Shown in pieces: positions 23,222 to 36,300 of a stretch of DNA of 64,000 nt. Made by a program: the position numbers and the translations under genes. Source of the stretch: Oxytricha trifallax (Eukaryota; Ciliophora; Spirotrichea; Sporadotrichida; Oxytrichidae); contig ARYC01000724.1 in assembly GCA_000711775.1 (NCBI GenBank), positions 62,001-126,000 of the forward strand, written 5' to 3'. Position 1 is the stretch's first letter; every line of letters begins with the position of its first letter. Below the pieces are notes generated by a model. The model saw only the letters and a list, made by a program, of their open reading frames with translations, searched no databases and was not told the origin of the DNA.

Positions 23222-26200
23222 GATACCTATTATAAAATATATGTTCAATAAATATAAACAATAAAAAATAAATATAATCGATTTTTTAAAAAAAATAAAA
23301 CTTTTTTTTTCCAAAAAAATTTCTTATATAATTTTAATATATATTTTTGTCAAAATTTGATTTGATATATTTAATTTGGAAATATATAATATAAGTTTAA
23401 TTTTACATTGTTCAAATTTAAATAATAGTAAGCAAATAAAAAAAATTTAACTGTATTAATATTAATTGCATCTAAATAAATCTCCTCAGAGTTAATTTAT
23501 TTTATGCAATAATTGGCATGTTGAAGACTACGTATATATTTAAATATTTATATATTTTTTAAGTTTATCAATAAAAATTAAAAATAAAATTTTATTTTAT
23601 ATTTTAATAATATGTTAATAAATTATTAAAATAAAAAGTCTGAATTAATTTATTTACTATTTCTTTTAAACACAAATTATATATTTTATAAAAAGTAAAT
23701 ATTGGATATAATTTGCTTTTATATATAAATTTAAATTATTAAATAAATATTTTAGACTTAGCTGGCTATAATTATGCTAAACTTAGAACTATATAATAAA
23801 ATATGGATTGAATGCAAATTGGTTTATTTTTAATCATTTCAATATATAATAATAAATATATTTTAGCCTCTTTGAGACTGTCCTTAAGTACTAGATAAGA
23901 TTTGCTCCTTCAATATTACTTAAGTATCTATTTTTCCTTAAATTTCTTCCCTTTTTTAAGCTTGCATATCTCTCGATTCTTTCAAATAAGCATTAACTTA
24001 AATTTATTTTGTGTCTTCATTCTCTTAAAAAATTTGTTGCTTTTACATAATTTAAATAAAAAAATTATACAATTTACTGTTATTACTAGAAACTTTAGTT
24101 AGGGCTTAATACAACAGATCCTTAATTCTCAAACACCTGGGGATTTGTAAAAATTTTATAAATAAGAATTTTATTAAATAGTAATAAAATAGTAATCTTG
24201 AGATATCTTAAATTATCTAAAATAATGAATAATCTTTTTTAAATAAAAAAATAATTATTGAAAATATGTTTGTGCAAAATTTTGTTTGAATAAGAAAATT
24301 TTATTTTTTAAATTTATTGATTGTATATAACAATATAAAATAAGAAAAGTGTGTAAAAAACAAGCATAAAAACATATTAAAAATACATTTTCTCCAAGTT
24401 TTAATTTATGCTAATGTATAACTCAATTAAATAATAAAAGATTCTTAAGTAAAATAGTTAAAGCATAAATTCTACTAATTTTCTTAAATTATTTTGAACA
24501 GAACTATTGTAAGGTCCTTTACAGCCGTTGTCAGAGAGTATTGAACGATTAATTAAAATAATTATTTTTATATATATATTATAATTTTACATGATTACCA
24601 CTATCAATATCCATTGGTTTTTAATGTTTTAAATTGAAAATAAACTATATATTTTATAAATATGTCTGATTTAGGAAATAATAATTAAATTATTTTCTGA
24701 TGTTTTTTTTTAATGCAGCACCATATCTAGAGATATATTATCAATTTAACATAAAGGCTTTATTTAATCAATTACAAATATATGAAATGAAGAAGAATAA
24801 AACATTACATATTTGGACTCATAAATAATATTCCAAAACTTCTCATTATACTAAATTTACTAATAATGTATTTACCAGAAAATAATTGATATTTTACATT
24901 TTATACTTGCTAATTATTTATTGATAAATGTATTTGAATAATTCTATTCAAATAATAGGTTAAATTTAAAGATTTAATATTAGTAAATAATTATACTTAA
25001 ATAGTTCACTTTCGTTCAAATCCGCGGCAATATTAGAATTCGGGATGTGATTGCTTTAGTTTACCAAAGATTTGTTAATAGTGCTGATAATTAATATTCT
25101 TTATTTTTATATTTTGGTAGTATATTTTATATTTAGAAATTTAATTTTTAGAATTAATAAAATTATTGGCAGATGATACGATTTATATAATAAAATTAAT
25201 TGGATATTAAAATTTGTAATTCAATTTTATCTAATCTTATTAGCGATTCATTTCTACTTTAATTTATGAACCTAAATGTATTGAATTCAAAATAAAAACA
25301 TTAAATTAAATTAGTTTTTTTCACTGAATATAAGAATCTATTTTCAAATTCAATCTTAAAACTATATATATTTATATAAAAAGTTTATTCTTTTCATATT
25401 ATCAAAAGCATAATTTATGTTATTTGAAATAATTTAATAAATTTCATTTATTTTGCTTTAATATTTAAGTCCTTTACAATAACAAAGCATTTTAAATTAA
25501 AATATGACTGATAAGTAAAAATTGAAAATTTATTTTTGCCTAATAAATAATATTATATTTAAATTTATTGTCGCTAAAAGAATTAATAGAATTTTTATTA
25601 CATTAATAAGTAAAATTTCTTGGAAGGACCTAAAATATAATATTTGATAACATCAGGATCTTAAATATTTTATTTTCATAAATAAGTAAATATAAAATCT
25701 TAGTCACTTGCTAAATCGTCTTCAGAATTTTCATCATGAGAATTATTCTACACAATGTTTTTTATAAAAAAATAATAATAATTGTGATATTTCTACAATT
25801 TAATAGGGAAAACAATTAATAAAATTGCATAAATATATTAATTAAACAAATATAGATTAATATTTTATATACTGTTCTCATTGATATTGAATTAATTCTA
25901 CTTGATAGTCTTTTTCTTTTTGTTCTTGGATTTATTTTTTAAATCCACATCATACATTTTGCCCTTTTAATTCATTTTTGTTATTTATATTTAATATTTA
26001 TAAATAGAAATTTATTAGCAATTAAAATAAAATATGCTTATATTTTTATGTATAAATTAAATAAATATTTTAGTCAAATTATAGAATATTATGAGAAAAG
26101 CATTTTTATTTACTATTTTTATGTTTATAATATTAATTTAATTTAAAAAATTTACATATTTTAGAAAAGTATATATATTTGACTTCAAAATTCTTAATAA

Positions 26201-27427
26201 AATTTATAACTTATATTTATTTTACCATTTCAATTTAAGCAATAATTATAAAAGTTAAGTTTTTTTAGAATTTATACTAATTTTCTTTAATTATTGACCA
26301 ATATAATTGTAATTTAGAAATCAACCACTCATTTATAATTAGAATCTGCAATATATTGATCAATGATATTATTACTTTAAAGCAATATTCAAATATAAGT
26401 ATGTTAATATTTTTAAATAATAAAAATATTATTATCTTAGGACCAGTTCAAGCAAATTTTCAAGATAACTATTATAAAAAATTCAAATATTTTCGTTGTA
26501 TAAATATAAAAATAATCTGTAATATAATTCAAATACTATTTTCAATACATTTTCAGAGCAAAAATTACGACAATAATAAATAATACCATGAGATACAATT
26601 AACTATACAAAAAAAAGAAAAGGAATAAATAAATTTATCATGGTTAAATTAAGAAAGTTAAAATAAGGAAATATACAATATTTTTTCAAGAAAATTGAGA
26701 TATAAAAATCAAAAAAAAATTAAAAATAGAAATTATAAAAGACTATTCCAAAATTTAAATAAAAATATTTTTTGACTTAATTCATTTTCTAATTAATTAA
26801 TTGTTTATAATATAATATAAATCTATCATTGAATTGAAATTTATAAATTTATTGAAAAATTAGTTAAAAAAGTAAATTTAAAAAGAATATAAAACAATAT
26901 TAAAATAATTATAAATCTATTAATAACAATATAATTTTTAAATTTTCAAGAATTTAAATTATAGTTAGTAAAAAATTGCAAAAGTTATAAGGTATGCTTA
27001 AAGTTTACCTTTATTTATAATTAATTTTGACTGTATTATCTTCATTATTATTGATTTGTAAAATAATAATTATCAAGCCGTTATTCATTTAAATTTATTT
27101 TAATGGATAAAAAAATCAATAATTTAACGAAAACATGCAATGATAAATTAAATATTTTTATCAATAATTTAATAGTTTTATTATTAATTACATTATAATC
27201 AATCTGTTTTATGTGTCGTAATTATTAATGATTATAAAAAGTAAAGAATTTTTATTTGGAAATTTATGTTTATTGGTCAATTTAAGATTTAACTTAAATA
27301 TTTAGTAAGACTATTTATATATATTTATTATATAAACTTTATTAAGTCTAAAATATGTACTTATTTGAAAATTATAAAATTTGATATCTAAATCTATTTA
27401 ATTATTATACAAAAAATTTTGATACAA
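23222..27427. other. AT-rich stretch with one orphan coding-like patch
   Basis: Almost featureless germline DNA. About 24998-25090 on the minus strand reads ISTINKSLVNQSNHIPNSNI then AADLNESELFK without TGA and with mixed composition. It may be a small MDS whose partners lie elsewhere. Confidence 0.45.
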
Positions 27428-28743
27428 ATGGAGAGCTCACAGGAATAATTTATTTTTAATTTATTTAAGGAAAAAATTCTCATTACTGGTATTACAGGCT
27501 TTATTGGATCATACTAATAAATTAAATATATTTTATTAATTTATTTATAATTATAATATAATCATGGGTAGGGAAGGAATTCCTTGACAATCTCGATGCA
27601 ACTAAATATAAAATCAGAGCATCAGTGAGATCTCTAGCAAACAAAAACAAATTAGATCCACTCAGATAGGAATTTGGCGAGGAAGCTTTCAATCGCATTG
27701 AATTCGTGGAAGCTGATCTTAATGACAAGGTGTCATTGGTTTAATAATTAAATATTGACTTTTTGCTATTTTTATTTGATTAACGCTGTCTAAGGAGTGC
27801 AATACATCATACATGTAGCTAGTCCTATTCCAGGTGCAATAAACTTAACAGAGAAGTAAATGTGCGATGCTACAAAGATTGGAATGGAGGCTATCATTCA
27901 ATAAAAATAATTTGAACATATTTTATGATTATACTTAGATAATTTCGATTGAGGCAGCTGTCTAGAACAAAGTAAAAAGAATCGTTGTAACATCAAGCTT
28001 GGCAACCATTTTTGGAGGACATTGGAAAAGAAGACCAGGTGTTGAATCAGTTTACAATGAAGATGATATTGCTCCACTTGAGGGTGCAGATTCTTATGCC
28101 AAGAGTAAAATTATCTAAGAGTAAGTTATCAGAGAATTCAATCAGAAACAAAGAGAAACAAATCCAGAGCACATTGTTGAAATAGTTACCATACATCCCA
28201 CATTTGTCATAGGACCATCTTTAATCACTGAAAGAAATAGTTCAGCTGAAGGTATAATATTAATGAATTCAATGTTATAAATATACATTTCCTCTTTCTA
28301 TTGCTAAATTGATAAACAGACAAATTCCAGGAGTACCAAATATAACAATGCCATCCGTAGACGTCAGAGACGTTGCCCATGCTCATTTATTAGCTTTCTT
28401 ACAGCCAGGTCTGCATGGTGAGAGATTCATTATCACATAATAGAATTTGGTATTTAACGAATTTGCTGATATCTTAGATGCCGAATTGAGACAACATGGT
28501 TACAGAGTGCAAACTAGAAGAGTAGGCTATTGTCCCTTGAAGATTGCTAGTTGGTTTGATACTCAAGTTAAAATCGTTTTGCCTTTGATTAATGCACAAT
28601 TTTCTGTTGAAAACAAGAAATCAGTTGAAGTTCTTGGCATATAGTACAATAGAGAATTGAAAACTACCATTATTGAAATGGGATATTCACTTATTGATAA
28701 GGGTTTGGTACCAGAAAAGAGGAAAAATCACTAAAAGCTATGA
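27428..28743 (+). CDS. NAD-dependent epimerase/reductase (DFR/CCR-like), IES-interrupted
   Basis: An extended short-chain dehydrogenase of the dihydroflavonol/cinnamoyl-CoA reductase type: it binds NAD(P) and reduces or epimerises a small substrate that cannot be guessed here. The Rossmann motif KILITGITGFIGSWVG appears once an IES is removed. Next come the D-rich turn EFVEADLNDK, GVQYIIHVASPIPGA, GMEAIIEAA, RIVVTSSLATIFGG and the YxxxK segment ADSYAKSKIIQEQV, then VTIHPTFVIGP, INRQIPGVPN, VDVRDVAHAHLLAF and GERFII. The stop is TGA at 28741. At least four IESs cut it, three with phase-consistent pointers (ATCAT, TTG, ATT). A further segment at about 28253-28305 breaks the frame without a resolved pointer. 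An in-frame 27-bp IES near the start is likely. TAA and TAG encode Gln. The start is the first ATG of the frame. Confidence 0.9.
27446..27472 (+). other. Probable 27-bp in-frame IES, pointer AGGAA
   Basis: AGGAA occurs at 27441-27445 and 27468-27472. Removing the AT-rich unit gives SSQEKILITG. Because it is a multiple of three without TGA, only protein similarity argues for removal. Confidence 0.5.
27513..27565 (+). other. IES, pointer ATCAT
   Basis: ATCAT at 27508-27512 and 27561-27565. Excision of 53 bp restores GFIGSWVGKEF across the Rossmann fold. Confidence 0.9.
27739..27778 (+). other. IES, pointer TTG
   Basis: TTG at 27736-27738 and 27776-27778. Excision of 40 bp joins DKVSL to INAVQGVQY. 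Confidence 0.85.
27899..27950 (+). other. IES, pointer ATT
   Basis: ATT at 27896-27898 and 27948-27950. Excision of 52 bp gives GMEAIIEAAVQ, which matches the family pattern GTxNVLEAA. Confidence 0.8.
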
Positions 28744-28913
28744 ATGACTTGTCAATTATTTATAACTCTCAATGACTTATATATTTTGATCTAGCTTTTG
28801 TCCTAAATTTCTTATTTTTATAAAAATCAACAATTTTACCTAGTAAATGCCAATTTGTGACTGTAATCATTAAAATTCAAACAATTAATTTCTAAAAAAT
28901 CACAATCGATAAA

Positions 28914-30125
28914 ATGGATTTGGCCTCTTAACTAGCACAAATAGATGTTATTGAAATCACTCTTATGAATAAAAGACAAGTGAATGTGTTCTAGATCCCT
29001 CCCATTGCAAGTGCACAAGGTCATAAAGCTGAGGATTGGCGTGGAAAATAAATCTGGACAGGCTTCTGTAGAGTTATGATGGTGAATAGCACTAAGTGCA
29101 AGGTACAATTAGTTAATGAAGATAACACAATGTTTGCTGAAAGTTCCTTCAATCAATATTTATTTGTATTATTAAAAATTTCTTATAATATATGAATTAA
29201 TTTTAATTATAACTTCAAATACGATAAGGATTGACAATTTATTAATTAAAAAGAAGTTTCTAAATTAATTAAGATTATTTGTGAATGATGAGAATTACGA
29301 CCCATACATTCAAAGATGCTTCGATTCCTCAAGATTTTTCGCACTTTTACTTGTGAATGACAACGGTTAGAAGGCCCTGGTGGGTGTAGGTTTCCCAGAG
29401 CGTAACGATTCATTCGATTTCATAGCAGCACTTGAAGACTTCAAGAAGCAACTCAGATCTGCAAAGGGAATCGTTGATTAGGGTAACTTTAAGAGTGGTG
29501 GACCTAGTAAGGATTTCAGTTTAAAGGAGGGAGAAAAAATTAGTATCAATATACCAGGGTTGAATAAGAAACCAGCTGAAGGTGTAAAATCATCAACAGG
29601 TGGTTTTACATAAATAATCTAATTAGCATTATTGCATTAAATAATGATGGTTTTGGGGGAGGATTGAAAAAGCTCGCTCCACCTCCAGGTAAGAGTTAAT
29701 CTCAAATAACAGGCAGTAGTGGCATGATGAATTTCGGAGCTTCAGCTTAAAACTAATTTGGCAATAACTAAGTTTAATAAAATCCATCAAATGCAGCTAA
29801 TGATCTGCTTAGTATGGGAGTTTAATTTGGAGGTAGTGCTTCACAATAAAATACTAATACTAATGCAGCAGGTCAGTGGAGTTCAGGACTTGGTTCTTTA
29901 GATTTTGGAATGTCTGCACCATCTGGCATTAGTGGCACAGGGGCAAATACTGATGATCTATTCGGAGATTTCAGCTCAGCTCCAACTTAATAATAGTAGA
30001 AATAGACTGTTTAAGGCAGTGCGGGTGCTAATCTTGGGTAATTTGATGATTTATTTGGAGGCAGTGGTAGTACAGATTTCTCAGTCCCCAAAATAAACAA
30101 TGCAGGTGATTTATTAGATTTTTGA
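28914..30125 (+). CDS. NECAP: NECAP-like adaptin-ear-binding coat protein
   Basis: Clathrin-vesicle accessory protein acting with AP complexes at the plasma membrane or trans-Golgi. The N-terminal PHear domain is clear: VFQIPPIASAQGHKAEDWRG, QIWTGFCRVMM, a TMFAESSF strand, CFDSSRFFALLLVND, KALVGVGFPERNDSFDFIA, then a basic helix and FSLKEGEKISINI. The C-terminal tail is Gly/Asn/Gln-rich and ends with short coat-binding motifs: DDLFGDF, DDLFGG and a final clathrin-box-like DLLDF before TGA at 30123. Two IESs are resolved with in-phase pointers. It lies 170 bp after the epimerase gene on the same strand. Confidence 0.93.
29168..29282 (+). other. IES, pointer TTATTTGT
   Basis: TTATTTGT at 29160-29167 and 29275-29282. 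Removing 115 bp gives FNQYLFVNDENYDPY within the NECAP PHear domain. Confidence 0.9.
29608..29654 (+). other. IES, pointer TGGTTTT
   Basis: TGGTTTT at 29601-29607 and 29648-29654. Removing 47 bp gives STGGFGGGLKKLAPPPG. Confidence 0.9.
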
Positions 30126-30347
30126 TTAAGATTTTGTAATACAAATCTTAAGTTTGATAATCATGTTATTACTTTTGTGAAATAATCCCTTAAATCGTTA
30201 ATATTTTATCATAAGTCTCCTCTTTTCTCTCTTTAATTGGACTATTAAACTTTAAATACAATCTACTCTTTACTTCTAATTATAATTATTAATTAAACAT
30301 TATAATAGTATAGACTTACTTACCTGACTAATTATTATATATTAAAC

Positions 30348-33034
30348 ATGGACATCGAAGATCTATTTAATGAGGACCTCAACTTAGAAGAGGAGGAGAA
30401 AGAATCCAGCCACCCCATGATCATCCCAGAGTATGACCCCTGTTCAGGAGGTGGAAACACAACTGACGATGCTACCTAAATAAATACATCATAGAGTAAT
30501 TCTGGTGCTGGTTAATGCTGTCATGGTAGTACTTGCTCTATTATCAATTGATTTATTATGTATTTATGGAAAAATTTCAATGATTTGTTTAAGTTTATAA
30601 GTGTAGCTTTATATATTTCCAATAGTGGAGCTAAGTCACTAAGTAGCTCTTAGATATTGCAATAGACTTGTCAAAACGGAGGATGTAGTTGCACTTAAGA
30701 ATAGAACAAGCAAGCTGAAGATTTGAAGGTGTAGGAAGAAATCAAAGCTAAATAAGCAGATGATATCAAGTTTAGGTGTTTCAAATTTATAATAAGAATA
30801 TACCTTAAAAGATAGGCAAAATTAAGTTTTAATTTAACTATATTGGTTTAATTGAATGCAAGAAGAACAGAGCTAATTTCACTAATAAGCAAGACAAAGT
30901 TTGCAAGGACTGTTTTAAGGAGATGTTTGTACACAGATTTAAACAGTCCCTTAGAAGCAATTTGAAGATTTGGAAGGACGATTTGAACCTGATTTGTATC
31001 TCTGGGGGCTCAAATTCAATGGCCTTGCTAGACTTAATGCACCAAAGTCTCTTCGGTACTTCTTAAAGAAAAATGTTCTTCCGTGTGCACATCTTTTACG
31101 TTGATGAGGGTAGAGTAGTATATGGATGGGATGAGCAGAAACATCAAGAAAATATTGAATTTATCATTAAAACATGCTAGCGTTATGGGTTCACTTATAC
31201 CATAGTACCTCTGGAGAGCGTTTATGATATTGGTCTTGGAGTTAACAGCGAAGTTAATGTTGACTTGAAAATGATCGATGCAGAGATGGCTTAGAAAATT
31301 GAAGAGGAAAAGAAATAAGATGAGATTGCACATAGTGTTCCAGCCAATTAAGAAGAAATTCAGAATTAAATTATGGACTGTCAAGACATTGAGGGTATAA
31401 TACCATTAAATATATACTATATCTTCATATTTGTTCACCCCGAGCCCCCCCACCAACCGAGACCCCCACCCCCACCTCCATATAAATAATTTTTTTCAGT
31501 GTAATTTTTCTTGCCCTGCGAGCGGCTATTACATAAAATGATTTATTTTTATAAGATTCACTACATCCGTCAACATTTTTGTGTACATGCTCCCATAGGA
31601 AAATATTTAAAAATCAAAACAAATGTTATTTTTATATATAATATTAAATATTTTTAGATAAGAAATATTTTTGTAACATTCATATTATTGTACTTTTAAT
31701 AAGTTAACCATACTATTAAAAATAAATATACATTCCAGTTAAAAAAGGAATTTTATGGTTAACTTATTAAAAGTACAATAATAAGAATGTAACAAAAAAA
31801 TTTCTTATCTAAAAATATTTAATATTATATATAAAAATAACATTTGTTTGGAGTTTTAAATATTTTCCTATGGGAGCATGCACACAAAACTGATGACGGA
31901 TGTAGTGAATCTTATAAAAATAAATCATAATATGTAATAGCCGCGAAGGGCAAGAAAAATTACACTGAAAAAAAATATTACATGAAGGTGGGGGGGGGCC
32001 CGGTTTGGGGAGGGGGGGGGTCGGATAATGAAACATATTCTTTCTTAATTTTCTATAAAAGAGAGATGTTAAAGCAATTAATCGAAAGCTTACCCACACA
32101 TTCTAATTTCAGAGAAGACCTGATTTTATATTTAAAGAAATGGGTTATTTCACACTTCGCATTAAAGTACAATTTCAAGAAAATTCTTCTAGGTACATCA
32201 GGGCATAAGGTTGCAGTATAACTGTTGGCTTAACTTGCCAAGGGAAGAGGTTCATCAATTGCACATGAAATATCCTACATTGATGATAAGAATTTTGGAG
32301 GGCGAATTACTTTCATGAATCCAATGAGAGAGTTCTTACACAAGGAAATCTCAAAATATATAGTAGATATCGTATTATTTTGATTTAGAAAAATCGCCTT
32401 GTTTAACTACCTACATAAAGTAGAAATCCTGCTTTAAAAATCCTTAGCTCAATTAAACAACCCCTTTTCCCATGCTCCAGCTTTCGGTTCAGCTGATATG
32501 TTAATTGAGAAATTCTTCGATAAACTCTAAGACAGATTCAACGTAAATACAGTGCCAACTGTAGTCAAATTAACCAACAAACTCTTAAAGACTGATTTAC
32601 TAACACCTTAATAAATAGAATAACAGAAAGTTAATCCCATTGATCATTATCCATTCTGTCCTTTGTGTTTTGGAGTCAGAGATGAAATTAATAATCTACT
32701 TGAAATGGGTTCAACTATTAAGAAAATTCATTTGAACCTATAGGATGGTACTTGTCAGGTTGAAGCTATCAAGAGTCCCCTAGATTATTATTTAATATTG
32801 ATTTTAATAATGGAGCATTATTGAATCTGTTAAATTTAAGCATAATTCATAAAAATTGATTGGTTGAGTGATGAAATGCAACTGGCTTTCTGTTATGGAT
32901 GTAAACGTATGGCCATTATGTGTTCGCAAAAAGAGAGGTTTATGCAGCTACTCCCAGATGTAGTTAAGATAAATTGTCAAAAGACTCTTATCAGCATCTC
33001 CAAGCAATAAGAAATGCAAATAAATCAATAGTGA
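30348..33034 (+). CDS. CTU2: CTU2 / NCS2-like tRNA 2-thiolation protein
   Basis: Cytosolic partner of CTU1; the complex adds sulphur to U34 of tRNAs for Lys, Gln and Glu, with URM1 as donor. Visible parts, in order: acidic N-terminus (MDIEDLFNEDLNLEEEEK); Cys-rich segment ending VCKDCFKEMFVHRFKQSLRS; the PP-loop-like ICISGGSNSMALLDLMHQS; VHIFYVDEGRVVYG; after a foldback insertion, THSNFREDLILYLKKW, KILLGTSGHKVAVQLLAQLA, KGRGSSIAHEISYIDD and MNPMREFLHKEI; then a C-terminal zinc-like pair FCPLCFG ... FCYGCKRM. The stop is TGA at 33032. Several AT-rich IESs break the frame (about 30535-30615, 30785-30850, 32360-32398, 32790-32850), with pointers not all resolved. The order of conserved blocks matches the family, so the gene is not scrambled. 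Confidence 0.9.
31437..32021. mobile_element. Foldback element inside CTU2, C-rich/G-rich ends
   Basis: Arms of about 280 bp (31437 to about 31715 and about 31740-32021) are near-perfect reverse complements, ending in a C-rich block on the left (ACCCCGAGCCCCCCCACC) and a G-rich block on the right (GGTGGGGGGGGGCCCGG and onward). It separates two conserved halves of CTU2, so it must be removed with, or as, an IES. The G-rich end has at least four G runs and could form a quadruplex. Confidence 0.85.
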
Positions 33035-33385
33035 TTTCTAAATTGCTTATATTATTTTTAATTAACATTCTCATTCTTCAATTAATACTGTAATATCAAT
33101 AAATTAGTATATTCTAAATATATATGAACAATATGTCAATCTAATAAATGAAAATATCTGTAGTATAATTTGTTCTCTATATTATTTCTAATTAAATTCA
33201 ATAAAATTATTTTAGATTAAATTATTCAATATTCATTTTATAATTTATTGAATTTACACTATTTTACTTTATGAAATAAAATCTATCCCAACTATTATAT
33301 ATGATACATACTAAATAGAGTGGATGTGGATGAAATTATAATAATAATATTATATATTACACACAACTCAATAATCAAACAAAAT

Positions 33386-36300
33386 ATGGAATCGCAAACA
33401 TAGCAACAACTCAACCCCAATCTCAGACTTCAAAGTAACCCCACTTTCCCTTTATATTATTTAGACAACTGGGCTGATGATGGATCAGAAGATGAAGACG
33501 AAGAAGACTCCGAAATAGGAGTTCAATAAACACAAAATAAATAGCAGTATCAGCAATTCGATGTAAGTTCATATCACAATAAAGCCCATATTATCCATCA
33601 TAGAAAATTGAATTCATTAGATTAAACTATATTTTAATTTTTTTGAAATCATAAATTGTGATTTGAATGAAGCTCAAAAATGAGAATGGAATACTTTCTG
33701 AAATTTATCTATCCTATATTACAAAATTAAACTAAGATAAGCATTTTAATTATAAAATTTAAAATAAAAATTTAGATAGAGATTTTTCTCACATTAAAGT
33801 TTATAATTAGATATATATAATCAGGAAATTTTACGATGTGCCTTTAAAATATGCTGTTATATAAAAAATTAAATCAAATAGAAACAAATTAATGCATAGA
33901 TTTTAATTGCTTATGTTTTAATAAGTGAGATTGTATTTATCAACTTATAAATGTATTAAATTATTCAACTAATTTTATTTTGATTTCATAGTAATATATG
34001 ATGGTATAATTGTGGGTTTAATAGTATTAAGATAAAATCAGTCAGGCAGTATGACTGAAAGATATTTTATATCATATTTATACCATTGGTGAAAATTATT
34101 AATCAAAATTGCTGATTAGCTGTCATAGTAAATCATGATTTATTTTACATCATAACAATCAGCAATATATTGAATTTATCAATGAAAAAGATATTATATG
34201 AGAAATTTAAGACATATTTCTATTTTCATCTTTTTATTTCACCATCTTGACATTTTACTTAATGATTCACTTTTTAGTAGAGACAAGGAAATCAGCAATT
34301 TAATGACGATCCTTACAATGAGCAACAAGTTGATATGAATCAAGACAGTAAGTATATCTCTTCTTTAAACCAAGATACTACATTTCAAAAGAGATAGCTA
34401 AGAAAATCATATTATAGATCAATAACAGCAATAATACGGTGGCAGAGGAGGCTACAGAGGAAGAGGTGGCGACAGAGGCGACAGAGGCGGCCGAGGTGGT
34501 CGTGGAGGCCGTGGTGGCTATCGTGACAACAGATATGGTGGTCAAGGTGGCGACGATCAAATGTAGCAATAATTCTAAGAAGGTGATGACCGTGGAAGAG
34601 GAGGCTACAGAGGAAGAGGCGGCTATAGAGGCGGCGATAGAGACGGTGGTGATAGAGGCCGTGGAGGCAGAGGTGGCCGCGGAGGTAGAGGCGGATACGG
34701 TGATAGACCACGCTTTGAAAAGGAACCAATTGATCCAAACTCCAACTTCAGAAAGTTTTATGTTAAGGATAACCAGTTCTACATGAAGGTGCTAGAATAG
34801 GAAGATCCAACTGTTACTGGCAATGATTTCAAGATACATATATTTAAAGCAAGTCAAGAACTTGAATTTTCTAAATACATAAAAAGTATCAATTTAATCA
34901 AGGATTAGTCAATCAGAAATTTATTATACTCTCTAACCATTAAATCTCATCGTTTACTAATTACTCATAAACATTTTCGTTGTACAATAATGGATGTTCA
35001 CAATCATATTCCTTACACTATTTAAAACTCTCCCCTGTAATTATTGATTACATAAATTTCCTAGACTCTTCATTATCGACTACTGAATCATTTCTAGCCA
35101 ATGCCAAATATACTGGAACATTTATAAATTTGAAGCCATCTTTATATTGCTGTGATGGCTCTGAGTTTAACAGCAAAGTTTGACAGTATGTAGCTGATCT
35201 TATTACTAAATCGTCATCTTAATAAAACTTAAACATGCCTTTATCACCGAATTCACTAAATTGATTGTAATCCTTTGACATCGGTGTTGAAATATCCCCA
35301 TTCATAAAATCTAGAAGCTACTTTTACACTATTTCAAGTGGTTCTCTAAACTTCATGGTAAAGTTTGGTGCGTTCAAAATCAGTGCATCAAAACCTGGAG
35401 TGCTATTTTTTACACTTAGTTATTGAACTCCAACAGCCAGTTATCCCCCTAAACTAAAACCAAAGGCTATGTATGTCAGAGTATCCTTTTAATTTTGAGT
35501 TAAGTCATCTCTATGATTGTAGTAATCTCTGACAACTTGCAAGAATTAATATCCCTCGTTGTAGAACTTTTCAATATCTTCTATAAATCCTTTAAATTTT
35601 GGATCTTACGCACTTTTCCCAAAGTTTTTGTAGTCAAATCCTACCACATCATATCCAGATTCATTAAATATCTTAGCCACTAATGAATATCTTTGAATGT
35701 GTGAACCAAAACCCATAAAAATCAAAATTACTCCTCTCAATTATTAATTTTCTATGTTTTATGACGGCCATCTATAGGTGTGCAAATCAAACGATAAGGA
35801 ATTTGTCGAACTATCCATGGATTTATGAAAATTTTAATATTAGCACTCATATTTCCAATAGTTTCTCTTTTCATCCTAAACGTCAGATATACAATTCACT
35901 TTACTCTCTTCTACCATTTTAAAAAATACAAATTTAGATTCTTTAATTTATCTTTAAATTTCAATCACTTTATGCTTAAAAAAATTCATAACTTGAATTT
36001 TCTCAACAATTAGAGCTCGACATTCTTAAGATTTTATCAGAATTAGACATCGAAAACCCAAGTTTCCACATGTTGAAATCCCGCACAAACGAACCTCGTG
36101 ACCAGGATAAGCTCCGAGTGAATTTCACTCTTAGAGACAAAGATCAATCAGTGAAAATTTTCAAGCATTTCTTGGAAAACTAAAATCTCTTTGAAGGTAA
36201 AGCCAGACTTGCAATTTTCTTGCAAAAACCTGAATCAGTGTTCTGCAAGTATGCAGATATCGAGGCTGCAAACTTCGAGAGACAGTAAAATGAGAGAAAT

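Noticed and set aside
25017-25040. tRNA 3' half (GTTCAAATCCGCGG)
   Set aside because: No acceptor, D or anticodon arm can be built upstream.
26356-26583. 75-codon plus frame
   Set aside because: Extremely AT-rich, no coding character (Ile/Asn/Lys only) and in featureless DNA.
34378-34786. Long open frames on both strands through the RGG region
   Set aside because: They are shadows of the GGC/AGA-rich repeats. Only the frame reading GGRGG/YRGRGG repeats joins to conserved neighbouring blocks.
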